Below are positions 29,701-39,105 of a DNA stretch of 64,000 nucleotides, in pieces; the stretch's first letter is position 1; every line of letters starts with the position of its first letter. Origin of the DNA: Setophaga petechia. Taxonomy: Eukaryota; Chordata; Aves; Passeriformes; Parulidae. The DNA is taken from NCBI GenBank assembly GCA_024362935.1, contig JANCRA010000019.1, forward strand, positions 278,001-342,000. Direction: 5' to 3'. The notes beneath the pieces are model-generated. The model did no database searches and was not told the origin of the DNA. It saw only the letters and a list, made by a program, of their open reading frames with translations. Both the position numbers and the translations under genes were made by a program.

Positions 29701-32700
29701 ACTTAATTTCAACACCTTGAAATATACACTGAAATCTCATGCTCTGAATGCTGACAGAATGTAAGAAACACTGAAAAAAATCACTATCTATAAAAAAAAA
29801 AAAAAACCACAAACCCAAAAAATTATCTGCCACAAAACAAAAACCAAAAAAACAATAAAAACACACATACCAGTGTTCCCAAATAATTCCTGCAGATCTC
29901 AATATGTGTCCATTATAAAAGGGAGTGTTTCCCACTACATACCAAATAAAGTGATTGTCATGGATTGCTTCCTTAAAAATATCTGGCAAAATGAAGACAT
30001 ATAAGAGAAGGAAGATGTCCAAATAGAAAAGCCAGGGTTTTTTTATTCAGTAGTCTTCAATAACTTTTTAAGGGCACTAAAAACACTTCAGAAAACAAAA
30101 AAATGTAAGTCAAGGAGGATGCTTGCTCTGCAGTTTGAAATTTCATATGTTTAGAAACTAACACAATACCTCACCACCACTTCAATTGCATCTTTGCTCT
30201 CTGCAGTTCAAGGACATCAATATATTGCTGTAGGCCTCTCTCAAAAGCAGCACCAGTGAAAAATCACAACAAAGCAAGTGTTATGTTCCTCATGGTGCAA
30301 AAGCCCTTTTTGGGAAGCTAGCTTATCTCATAAGGTGATGGCAAAGAGACTCTTGCCTGTGATCCAAGAATACCTGCCACAACTCAGAAAGAGACAGCAA
30401 AATGTTGCATCAACTTAGCATGTGAACTTAGTCACTGCTCTAATCCATCTGGGAAGACACCACATTAACAGCCCTGCCCTTAATAACACTGCTGTTCCCA
30501 CAGCTGAGAAAAGACTGGTTCACTCAAGAACGTCACACTTTGTCTTTTAATGCAAAAGAAGGTGTCTTACCCAAAAGTAATAATTTAGTACTCTAGTATG
30601 CATACAAGACCACAGGAGCTTTGTTATGACACTGGATTATCAAAGTTTTCCTGGCTCCCTTCACTCAGACTCTGCAGTGCTTGCTTCACCTGTTTCACCT
30701 TTCCACACTTCCAGGTCCCAGTTATATAAACACTTCTCTGCACAGCACTATTGGATCACTGCACTTTTTGTTCTCTAAGGCAATACCACAGCTTCAAAAA
30801 CGAGATCAGTCATTTCATTAGAACAGTGAATTCTGAAAGGCAAGGGAAAAGGCACAACAGCCAACTACAAGCACTTTTCCTAACAATATAAAGCATTAAG
30901 TGTAAGAAATATTGCTAGAGGACACAATGAAGTTCTCATAAGTTTGGAGTAATTTTTGCTCATATTAAAAATTTCAATGAATCTGGTAACTTATGTCTTT
31001 TTTCAGTGTGAATGACATCTGAAGAGAAGCATTCTCTTTCCAACCTTCCTTTAATACATAACTATTACTTTTTATGAAATGCTTTAAAAGTTGTGAAATT
31101 TCTTGAGAGCTTATTTACCTAATTAAAACAATAACAGGATAAAACTTACACAAAAAAGAAAATTTAGTCTACTGAGGAGAACAATCTTCCAGAGATTAAT
31201 AGAGACAGCCCAACTTCAAAAGGTATCCAAACTCAAGGTCTCCTAACTTCTGTGGAAATAAACTGCAATAGTAGTAGCATAAAATTGATATATTTTAGTA
31301 TTAAAAATAGTAGGTGTCTACACACACATCTTGCTCTGTATTTACTGTTACCATCCACACCTTGAATTTAGTAAGGCTGATCAACTGCTGATACATAGGC
31401 ATGATGAAAAGAATCATACTACCTCCACATCAGCACGAGCCTCATCAGCTCCTACATGGAAAGCCAGTGGAGGAAAAGACTCTGAAATAGTTCATCTTGC
31501 ATTGAAAGAAGAAAGATAACATGATAGCCCACATATTCCCAAATTCTGTTGGCTAAAATTTACTAGATATATACTAACAAGACAGAAAGAATTTAAAGAA
31601 TATTTTTCCCATAAACCCCAACAAAAATCATCTATTGATTATGCTACATTTTGGGACAATCTTCAAAGATTGTAGGTCAGAGCATCTACATTTAGCTAAG
31701 ACTGAAGATCTAAATTTCATTTAGTATTTTTGAAAGAAAACCTAAAGAAACCCAAGAACCTTTACTCCCTTCCTCACCTGTCCAAAAGAGACTTTCTCCA
31801 CCCACTCACACACACTATTCTATTTTTATCAGTACCATGGAATATTCTTGCCATTGAAGATCAGAAACACTTCTGCCCAGATCTGCAAAAGTCTTTCCTA
31901 GCCTTATCTTCCATTTTCTTTTAGGAAGAGAATGTCATCACATTCAACTTTCAACAACAGGGCTGTCCACTAGGAACTAGGATAAGGTCAAATTCATTTC
32001 CAGTTGTCATCAGAACCAGGATATGAATTAAGCCTCCAAAAACATATTAGCTGAGGAACACACAAAGCCCTCTTAAAGGGTTCTTTCCTTCCCCCTCAGC
32101 TACAAGCATGGATTTATAAAAGAGAAATCTCTACAGGCACAACAGGTTGGACATAATAAAGCCCTGTTTCTATAGTCCTCTAGGTACCAACTTGAAAGGA
32201 TGCTTCGCTACTAGCAATGATTGGAGAACACTTCTCCAGAGACCAAAGAAAATGTAATTCAATTTCAGTTGGTGAAAACTAGTATCTAGGAATGGCTGTT
32301 TTATAGACATTCTTTTTAGCTTCATTTTGCAGAAATGAATCAAGACTATATTAATTCAAGAAAAGTCTTATTACCAAAAAACAAAGAACTTCCTTTTGTT
32401 ACTCACAATGAACTCCCCAAGCTTGCTGAGCACAAAAAGCAAACAGACAGCAAGCTATCTTTATGCTGCTTTTACTTTTCTTACTGCTGCATTAACAATG
32501 GAAAAGGGGAAAAATTCGAGGCATCTTGTAAAATACAGAGTTCAGGAATACAGATTCAGAAAAATTCAGACTAAAAAAGATAGCAAGTAACATCCAAGAC
32601 ATGTAAAGTGATGCAGTGTTTCAAGGGCCTCTGGGCCCTTATTTCTTTCATATTATCATAATCCACCTTAAAACAAGGTTGTTTTCCAATACAGGAGAAA

Positions 32701-35700
32701 GGCAAGGAATTTGAGACTCACCTTGATGGTGGAAAAGCAGCAAAAAATTTACCCAGTCTCATTCCACTGGGGCAAGAGAATGGATTATATTCCAGTGAAA
32801 AATAAAAAGACAAAGGAAAAAAATCCCATTCCTTCATCTTTCCCTAATCTAAGAGTAAAAAGAGTACTGCTGTAGGAGTTGACTAGAAACCATACCACTA
32901 CAGTTCCCAGCTGAGAGGGAAAAACAAAAAAGGAAAAAACAATTCTGTCTTTGAGGCAGACCAGATAGTTGAGCATTGCATATCTAATTCACAGTAAGAG
33001 TCTACATTTAAACAAGTAGATTTTAAGCAATACCTAAGCAGTGAGATTACTCCAAATACAGCATGAAGAGACAGCATCATGTATTTACTGCACAGTAAAT
33101 CAGAGGTCAAGTGTTTGGTCATTATCTCAAACATTTGGTTTGTTGGTTTTTGGTTTGGGTGCGTTTTTTTTACCTTCAGGAATCCAAATGAAATATATTC
33201 CCTACTTTTACACTACTTTGTACTTACTGCTGGTAGTAGAGACTGCATGTTCTGGTTGGAGTCAGCTATAGTGGCTAGGTAAACCAAATTTGTATGCAGC
33301 ATCTGCTGGTATCTATCAAAATAAACAAAGCAAAACAAATTTTAATTCATAAATACAGTAACATCAGAATTTACTTTAATTCCACAAATGTAAAGAAAGC
33401 TACTTATGCAAAGTAAGACTCAAGAGACTTACAAGGGTACCATTACTAGCAATCTTAAACCTTTTCCTTTACACTTATCTATTATCCAATCTTTCCCAAT
33501 GTCTCCATCATATCTGTGCCTAACTGTACTACTGTCTTACTATGAAAAAAATCTAAAGCTGGGTGACACTGTTCTCACTTACTTCACTTCCTGCCTTAAA
33601 CTAAATCACCGGAACACATACAGGGAGTGTGTTTGTGTCTGGTGCAATTTCCATCACAAACACTAGAGAAAGAGAGCTGTTTATTATGTCCCCATATTTA
33701 AGATAGCACAGATTTATGTGACCACATTTCATTAGGACCCTGAGCTTTGGAAGTTTGCTATGGAATACTTTTTCTGCTAGAGAACCACAGCCCTGATTCT
33801 CAATATTTAGCCCGCAGTCACAAAAACAACCTTGAAAGCTGGAGCAGGTGACAAGTACATAACTACAGGCTTGCAAACAAAAGTAGTCTCTTAAACCAAA
33901 AGTACCTATTGTTTATGATCTCACTCCTATCCCCAGATTACCAGTTCTCTTGGTAAGGGAGTAAGAAGTCCTATCTGTCCATATTTGTCTGATTACAGGG
34001 GTGCCATCATCACCTCATGCCAGTAAAAAGTAATGGGAAAGTAACACTCCTTCACAATTCACTCCTTCTATAGTTCTCTCAGATCACTCTCCAAAAACCC
34101 CATTAGACAGCAAGTCTATGATGGATATTTTGGCAAGCCAAACTTCTACAAGCCTGTTTGTTCTTGGGCACGCAAAAAGCAGGTAGTTTCAAACATGCCA
34201 TCAGGAAGCAGAAAGGTCCATTTTCCTACACGATTTTGAGAATTTTTCAAACAAAACTACGTCTTTCCACCAATGTAATTACAATACAGAAGAAAAAGAT
34301 CTTTGTTAGACAGTCATTATTTTTATGAGCATCATCATCATGACATCAACTTGCACTAGGCAAGTTGCAACATTTCAGTGACAGAAGTTATACTCATAGA
34401 GCAAATAAAACCCATCCACCCCATACAAGAATTTCAAGAGTAGTATGGGTAGCAATGCTTTTCTTCACAGCACAGCTGTCCTGTAAGGTAAGCTAAACAA
34501 ATCAAGAATGATGGTCTAGATGGAAATTCACCCAGTCCACAGGTAGGTATTGATTAAGGTCTTACTGAGAGCATTCAGAAGTCTTTCCCTTGTTCTGATA
34601 GTCCATTATACACTGGATAAGATGGTTGTTTTCATCCAACATCTGAAACAATAAAAAAGAAGTTTGAAGTAAATTCCATGTTCTTTTTGGAAAGAAACTG
34701 AAGATAAGTTTGAGTCTTGAGTAATGCTCCTCTTCTTAGTTTTAAAAAACAACAAAAAAAAGTTTTATCCATAAAGTTCTACTTCACCGCTTATTTGCAG
34801 AACACAGCTTTGCTCCCATTTCCCCCCTCTGATCACTTTTACAGGTTTTGGCTTAAGGGTTTCACAGTGCTACCATCAGCAGCCACATTTATGAAGCATC
34901 CTATTCAAACACCTATGCTGATTCAACACCAAGTTCTTAGAAAGTTTTAAGTTTTCTGCATTCCTTCATTTGATTGCTAACAAGAAATTCACTTAAAAGT
35001 CTATGCCCCAAGCTTCCTTTCTTCTAAAGCCTGCAACTGCTTATAAATTTAATTTTAAAAGGCACTGAAATTGTTATGGATGAAAATTGAGCTGACAAGA
35101 TTTGTTCAAAGCAAATGCACTGAAAAGCCAGGCAATATTTACATGAAGAATCTCTAACTAAGCTATATTTTATAAATGTTTGGTATAATGGCACATTATG
35201 GTATAGGAATGGTGTTGCCTAATTTAGTATTCCCACTGAAACACTCCAAACCATGCATCTTTCTCCCCTCTGGTAGGGTGGAGGGGAGAACTGGAGGTAC
35301 AAAAGGATCACCAGTTGAGATAGCAAAAATTTACTGGAAATACCACTGAGATAAGAAGCAAATAATAACAGCAAAACTACTACTAATAGAGGGTACAAGA
35401 GGGCAAATGATTCATATGCAAGTGCTCATCACACAGAGCCCCCACAATACCTGACAACAGCACAATACATGACCCCTTCCCCAAGCGTGGAAAATGGAGT
35501 GAGGTGCTGCAGAATAACCTCTGGGTCCATGCCATGAGCCCTCCTGGCTACTGCAAGAATTAATCCTGTGGTGGCCACTCAGGACAAATGCACACAATAA
35601 ATCTATCATACTTCAGCAGTGTCCATGAAAATGAACACCTACTAATTAATTTTCTCACCAAAAAAGAGTAGTTCTAAAAATCACGGGAAATGGCCAATTT

Positions 35701-38200
35701 CACAACTTTCTACAAAAAGTTCATGAAGTCAGTGTTCCAAGCCCTGTAAACAGGGAAACACCACACAACCTGGTATCCTGGAGTGCATGTGACCCACACT
35801 CATCTTTCTAGCTCATGCTCTGCACTCTGATCAGGCAAGATTCAGCAGAACCATGGCTAATCTGAGCCACCAGCCAAGTTAACCAAGTGAACTTAGAGAA
35901 ATGGAAAATTTACTGCCAAATGCAAAATGTTGCATCAATTTACTCCTTTGCTCTCTCTCATTGGAAAGCTGGTTGGTTTACATCCCTTTACCCAGCTGCT
36001 GAATTTCACAAAACTAGCAGAACCTTAAGACATCCCCCAGATTTTCTCGTTCTTCCAAACATGGTTGAAACCAGTCATCACTAGACTCATCCTTCCACAA
36101 GGAAAGCACATCATCATTCCACAGCCTTTATTTCCCTAACAAATTCTACAGGGAGGGAAAAAAAAAAAAAAAAAAGAAGTAGTGACACTTTTTTTCTGTA
36201 CCTAATCCATCTCTACTATGAAAAGAGTATGGAGTCAGAAACCTTATGCAGTTCTTTCAGGACTTCTATCCAGTAAGAACGAGCCAGTCAGCCAAGTTTT
36301 CTTAAACTTTAAACAGTAATTCACCAGAATGGACTAAAAAGATCCTAGTGCAAGTATTTTGCCTGAAACTGCTGGATCTGGAAACACATGCATTAAGCAT
36401 TGAACACAGACATAACTGCAGTATTTTCAGCTACTATGTGAACCTCAGAAAACAGGAAAAGCTACAACTGCACTCTCTGAAGAAGATCACAAACCCACTG
36501 CTACACTGTCACACAGCACATGTACTAACTTCAAGTTTTATAAGAAACACAGTGGCCATCTTCATCAGGAAAAAAGGGAAAAAGGAGATAATACCTTTGA
36601 TACCAAAGTCTAATAGAGCACTTGCAAAGGTAGCTGTGAATCAAGGCTCTCCTCAGAATACCTCCCCCAGTCCTGAGGGAAGCAGCAGATTCTTAAGGCT
36701 TGGCAGACAAGTAGACCTTAAAACTGCCCATTAGATGGTTGCATTCTTCATTACAGCCATGTAAGCCAGACCTCTTGGGGAGGAAAGGACCGGAGGGGGC
36801 AGGAATGCTAGGGCTAAGAGGAAAGGGAACAAGAAGGAATATAACTGTATCCTAGGTGGGGCCGCAGACAACTGTTTTTTACAAGTTTAACTGTTTGCCC
36901 ATAGAAAATCGAGATAGTTATAAAAACCTACCGTCAAAAGAGAATTTAGTTTCCAGCTGAATGAAAATACCTTTAGGGCTTCTGACAACTTAGGTACATT
37001 ATAAAAATTCTTCAACTTTAACACTGAGGTTTTGCCAGCACACCACCATCAAACTAATGGTTTGACTACAGACCCAGGAGAACTTTATCTTCTGTATTCT
37101 CCATGAGCACCTCAGCATCCTGAAGTCTCTACTGACTACCTCTGTGTAGCTTCCCACCCAGGGATAAGTATTTTTCATCTACAGTTCCTAGGCACTGACT
37201 TCTCCTACAGTACTCTGGAGGTTCCCATTACAACTCTAAGGTCTTCTTTGACGTCCGTATTGCTGCAACACCTGCTTTGTAGAAGTTCTAATTCTTTACT
37301 AAATCAGAAGCTAGTTCTATTTACCCAAAGGACTCCTCCATATAAGGAGCTGGTACCAATCTGCTTGATTCACGGCCACCCACACCAATGATGGTACAAG
37401 TCTTAAGTTCCTAAATACCACACAGTTACCAGCGAACTTGAACATGCTCCTCTGTTGCTGCTGTGCATTATTATTAATCCTGTATGTGCTTTTCTTTGAT
37501 CGCTTTAGGGAGTTAACTTGCTCCCTCCCACACAAGCTTAGGTGGAGTCGTCCGGAGGCGCTGTCATTGGCTCCGAACGCGATATTCTTCTTCAATCACA
37601 CCTAAGGCTTACTGGGAGGCAGCCTCAACTACCAGGTCGACCAAGTTTGGGAACTGGTGCCGCCTCCTACCCCGCAGCGCCCGGAGTCAGGCAGAGGGTC
37701 TGGAACACCCGGGCTGCAGTCCCGTTGTCAGAGCCCCCCCGCAGGAAGGACTTACTCCACTCCTCCACTTTCAGGCCGAGTCCCCTCGGCTTAACTCAGG
37801 CCCGCGGGGGCGATCTGGGCAGCCCGAGTGCAGCAAGAAAAATGAGGGCTGGAGGCGCCCGGGGACATCGCCCGCCTCCGCCCGGCGCCTCCCGCCGGCC
37901 CCGGGACCCTCCAACAAGTGTCCAAGCGCAGGGAGAGGGGCAGCGCCCCGCCGGAGCCGAGCCGCGGGCACAGCGAGTGCGGCCCGGCCGCCTCCCTTCC
38001 CCGCCGGGGCCTCGTCGCTCCGGGCCTGAGCCGCCGCCGCCGCCCCCGTTCCCCGCGCGGCAGGAAGCGGCAGCTGCAGCCCCCGGGGCCGCCCGGGCCG
38101 GGCCGGGCCCACCTCTTCGCGCCCTCCTCACCTTCTGGATGGCGGCCGGCGTGATCTCGCCCTTGCCCCGCTGCCTCGGGGCCGCGAACGCCACCGACAT
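2668..38200 (-). CDS. SS18: SS18 gene, spliced coding region, exons 1-9 (partial; exons 10-11 off the left edge)
   Basis: SS18 (SYT) is a nuclear subunit of BAF (SWI/SNF) remodelling complexes and acts as a transcriptional co-activator. The translated exons read continuously as SS18: an N-terminal SNH domain (exons 1-3, about residues 1-77), a Met/Pro/Gln/Asn-rich middle (exons 4-6), and a Gln-Pro-Gly-Tyr-rich QPGY domain (exons 7-9). Exon spans, from 5' to 3', are 38200-38132, 34642-34566, 33312-33228, 21423-21270, 14910-14689, 6784-6617, 5898-5794, 3605-3513 and 2790-2668, giving 1096 coding bases. Every intron is GT-AG and every phase joins. The C-terminal exons, which in human encode the end of the QPGY domain and the terminal NYQQ, are not in the window. 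The paralogue SS18L1 is less likely: exon 3 reads YQQMLHTN, as in SS18, and TAF4B lies next door. Confidence 0.97.
2791..3512 (-). other. SS18 intron 8
   Basis: A 722 bp GT-AG intron. It holds A-rich stretches on the plus strand (near 3078-3099 and 3253-3266) and short TG/CA repeats; no gene was seen. Confidence 0.93.
3513..3605 (-). CDS. SS18: SS18 exon 8 (alternative cassette exon in human)
   Basis: This 93 nt exon encodes [20 protein letters not shown], then [10 protein letters not shown] and a split Gly. The human equivalent is the exon left out of the shorter SS18 isoform. Its length is a multiple of three and both flanking introns are phase 1, so skipping would keep the frame here too. 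The acceptor GATGTAG lacks a strong pyrimidine tract next to it and the donor is GTATCT. Both are weaker than those of neighbouring exons, which fits optional use. Confidence 0.95.
3606..5793 (-). other. SS18 intron 7
   Basis: A 2,188 bp AT-rich phase 1 intron. No gene or clear mobile element was seen. Confidence 0.93.
5794..5898 (-). CDS. SS18: SS18 exon 7 (start of QPGY domain)
   Basis: This 105 nt exon encodes [20 protein letters not shown], then [14 protein letters not shown] and a split Gly. Tyr, Gln and Gly become dominant here, marking the start of the transactivating, condensate-prone QPGY region. The acceptor is TTTTTCAG and the donor GTAATC. Confidence 0.96.
5899..6616 (-). other. 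SS18 intron 6
   Basis: A 718 bp AT-rich phase 1 intron; nothing else was recognised in it. Confidence 0.93.
6617..6784 (-). CDS. SS18: SS18 exon 6 (Gln/Met-rich)
   Basis: This 168 nt exon completes a Gly and encodes 55 codons, starting [19 protein letters not shown] and ending IPPYRPPQQ with a split Gly. The acceptor is CTTTTGCAG and the donor GTAGGA. Human has Gly where Ala follows MPQ here. Both flanking introns are phase 1. Confidence 0.96.
6785..14688 (-). other. SS18 intron 5
   Basis: A 7.9 kb AT-rich phase 1 intron. One plus-strand CR1 fragment lies at about 9005-9757. Elsewhere no coding similarity was recognised. Confidence 0.92.
9005..9757 (+). mobile_element. CR1 LINE fragment, 3' part
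   Basis: The sequence follows the 3' portion of avian CR1. It has a degraded equivalent of the line 'ttcaacaagtccaagtgcaa', the 'tctggtgagatcccacccag' region, the 'gggacaggttgccc' block and the terminal 'caggtcccttacaaccca' end. Several internal parts are shortened or diverged, so it is an old, 5'-truncated and rearranged copy. It lies antisense to SS18. Confidence 0.85.
14689..14910 (-). CDS. SS18: SS18 exon 5 (Met/Asn/Gln/Ser-rich)
   Basis: This 222 nt exon completes a Gly and then gives 73 codons, beginning [20 protein letters not shown] and ending MNMQPNQ with a split Gly. It is low-complexity, rich in Met, Asn, Gln and Ser, as expected for the disordered middle of SS18. The acceptor TTCTGAAG is somewhat weak (purines next to AG); the donor GTAAGTG is strong. 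Both flanking introns are phase 1. Confidence 0.96.
15413..15530 (-). mobile_element. Short CR1 LINE 3' end, minus strand
   Basis: The stretch reads as the complement of a CR1 tail: 'catagaaccatagaaac', 'gactggaaaagaccac', 'caagtccaacaacaa' and 'actgccaagtccaccac' in order. This corresponds to the usual avian form with 'ttggaaaagacctt' and 'gagtccaacc'. Only the extreme 3' end remains. Confidence 0.75.
18239..18589 (-). mobile_element. Solo-type avian retroviral LTR, minus strand
   Basis: On the minus strand it starts with a decayed TGTCCTGGTT-type end and finishes TAAACCACAACA, the termini of a common avian ERV LTR family. A close relative lies at 35213-35586. Shared blocks include 'acactccaaaccac', 'gagataagaaaaatttact' and 'ctcctggctactgca'. 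No internal gag or pol sequence is attached. It lies in the sense direction of SS18. Confidence 0.75.
21270..21423 (-). CDS. SS18: SS18 exon 4 (Met/Gly/Pro-rich)
   Basis: It encodes 51 codons plus one base, beginning [17 protein letters not shown], then a run of five prolines, [14 protein letters not shown], and ending NGQMP with a split Gly. The acceptor is TTTCAG and the donor GTAAGT. The exon is more GC-rich than the introns around it. The phase 1 end begins a series of Gly junctions that continues to exon 9. Confidence 0.96.
21424..33227 (-). other. SS18 intron 3
   Basis: An 11.8 kb phase 0 intron, the longest in the window. It carries a plus-strand LTR at about 28187-28655. The rest is AT-rich, with several A runs and a TATA-rich patch near 24874-24925; no gene was recognised. 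Confidence 0.92.
28187..28655 (+). mobile_element. Solo ERVL-like avian LTR, plus strand
   Basis: It begins TGTCCTGATTTCTGCTGG and ends GGGGTTAAACCACA. Between them are 'ttgataacacactgatgttt', 'caaactggccaaagggata' and 'ttaaactgttcttatctcaa', all hallmarks of an abundant bird LTR family. A second LTR or internal retroviral sequence is not present nearby. I could not find a clean target-site duplication. It is antisense to SS18. Confidence 0.85.
33228..33312 (-). CDS. SS18: SS18 exon 3 (SNH domain end)
   Basis: One base completes the Gln codon split from exon 2, then 28 codons read [20 protein letters not shown] followed by NMQSLLPA. This matches human SS18 throughout and is the most conserved block in the gene. 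The acceptor is TTGATAG and the donor GTAAGTA. The 85 nt exon ends in phase 0 and joins the Pro-Pro-Thr-Gln start of exon 4. Confidence 0.97.
33313..34565 (-). other. SS18 intron 2
   Basis: A 1,253 bp phase 2 intron between the two SNH exons; no other feature was recognised. Confidence 0.93.
34566..34642 (-). CDS. SS18: SS18 exon 2 (SNH domain)
   Basis: It encodes [20 protein letters not shown] and then TSECS plus two bases of a Gln codon (77 nt, phase 0 to 2). The acceptor is TTTCAG and the donor GTAAGA. Compared with the human protein as I remember it, there is Glu for Asp at the fourth residue and Tyr for Ser before QNKGK. Both differences move it toward the paralogue SS18L1 and are probably ordinary sauropsid variation. 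Confidence 0.96.
34643..38131 (-). other. SS18 intron 1
   Basis: A 3.5 kb phase 0 intron. It contains a minus-strand LTR (35213-35586) and an A run near 36158-36174. Its 5' end, from about 37,540 upward, belongs to the CpG island. A 128-codon plus-strand open frame (36348-36734) has no recognised similarity. Confidence 0.92.
35213..35586 (-). mobile_element. Solo-type avian retroviral LTR, minus strand
   Basis: On the minus strand it starts TGTCCTGAGTGGCC and ends in a decayed TAAACCACAACA-type terminus (plus-strand TGTTGCCTAATTTAG). It is a relative of the LTR at 18239-18589, in the same orientation. The five bases on either side are AATGG and AATGC, which could be a one-mismatch target-site duplication. 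Confidence 0.75.
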
Positions 38201-38760
38201 GTCTGGCGGCTGCCGGGAGCCTCCGCGTCCGCTCCCGCCCGTTCGCGCGCGCGCCCCGCGGACCCAGCAGCGGCGGCGATCCGGGAAGAACGCGGCGCGC
38301 GGGGGGGCGGGGGCGCGCGCCCGGTGGGACGGCCCATCCCCATCCCGCCGGGGGAAGGGGTTAAGGAGGACCGGCCGCTCCTCCCTGCTTTTCCCCCTGG
38401 CGAGGGGGCGCCTCGATGAGACCGTGGCCGCTCCGCACGGCCCGGCCAAAACAACTGGACCGAGAGCCGACCCTGAGCCGCTTCGAAAGTGATCCCCCCA
38501 CCACAGCCTTGTCACGCGCCGTTCTTGTCTATCCCTTTCCCTCCGCCGCCTTGGTACGTTCCTGCCCGACGAGCCTCATAGCAGGGAAGTGGTACGGTCG
38601 ATTGCGAGGGGGGGGGGGTGATGGTGCTGTGGCGCGCACGTTGTAGGGGACACGCTCGGGCTGTGCCGGGCGGCAGTCTCCACTCCCCCCTCTGCCCAGC
38701 GCCGCAGTTGGTTGCACCCGGGGAGCCCGCTCTGGCGGCAGCGCGGGGCGGAGCGGGACG
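37540..38760. promoter_or_regulatory. SS18: CpG island with SS18 promoter and 5' UTR
   Basis: Dense CpG sequence spans exon 1 and its upstream side, in sharp contrast with the AT-rich introns. There are GC boxes such as GGGGCGGAGC near 38734 and no clear TATA box, typical of a broad housekeeping promoter. The transcription start is not fixed by sequence alone but should lie upstream of 38,200. The 316-codon (plus) and 239-codon (minus) open frames here result from stop-poor GC content. Confidence 0.85.
38132..38200 (-). CDS. SS18: SS18 exon 1, coding part
   Basis: It encodes 23 residues, beginning [14 protein letters not shown] and ending AAIQK, the conserved N-terminus of the SNH domain that binds BRM/BRG1. 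The ATG (complement of 38198-38200) has G at -3. The donor follows AAG directly (GTGAGG, phase 0). The exon lies inside a CpG island. Long GC-rich open frames on both strands here are only shadows of the island. Confidence 0.97.
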
Positions 38761-38902
38761 GGACGGGAGGTGATGAAGGGAGGCCCTCGGAGTTGGAGGG
38801 GACGTGGTATGGATCGTCTCTCATGAAGAGAGACTGCGGAAGTCTAGGGAAGACACGTTTAGTCTAAAGAATAGACGATTCTGCATCTACACATCTCAGA
38901 GG

Positions 38903-39105
38903 AGGGGGCCAAGAGAGTGGTGCCCAGCGACAGGACAAGGAGCAATGGCCATAAACTAGAACACAAGAAGTTTCCACTTCGACATGAGAGAGGACTTTTT
39001 TACATGGAGGGTGGCAGAGCAGTGGAACAGGTTGCTCAAGGGCTTGGGACGGCTTTCCCCCGTGAGTTGGGCAGCTGCAGGTTCACTGCCCTTAGAGTGA
39101 AACAG
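38903..39105 (+). mobile_element. CR1 LINE fragment
   Basis: It contains 'gtgcccagcgacaggacaag', 'acacaagaagtttccac' and 'ggcagagcagtggaacagg', all in CR1 order. The rest of the element is missing. It lies just upstream of the SS18 CpG island. Confidence 0.8.

Noticed and set aside
36348..36734. 128-codon plus-strand ORF in SS18 intron 1
   Set aside because: It is antisense in an intron, without similarity or supporting signals.
37542..38492. 316-codon plus-strand ORF (and a 239-codon minus-strand ORF at 37796-38515)
   Set aside because: Both lie in the SS18 CpG island, are Pro/Arg/Ala-rich with no conserved motif, and overlap the real exon 1. Stop-poor base composition explains them.
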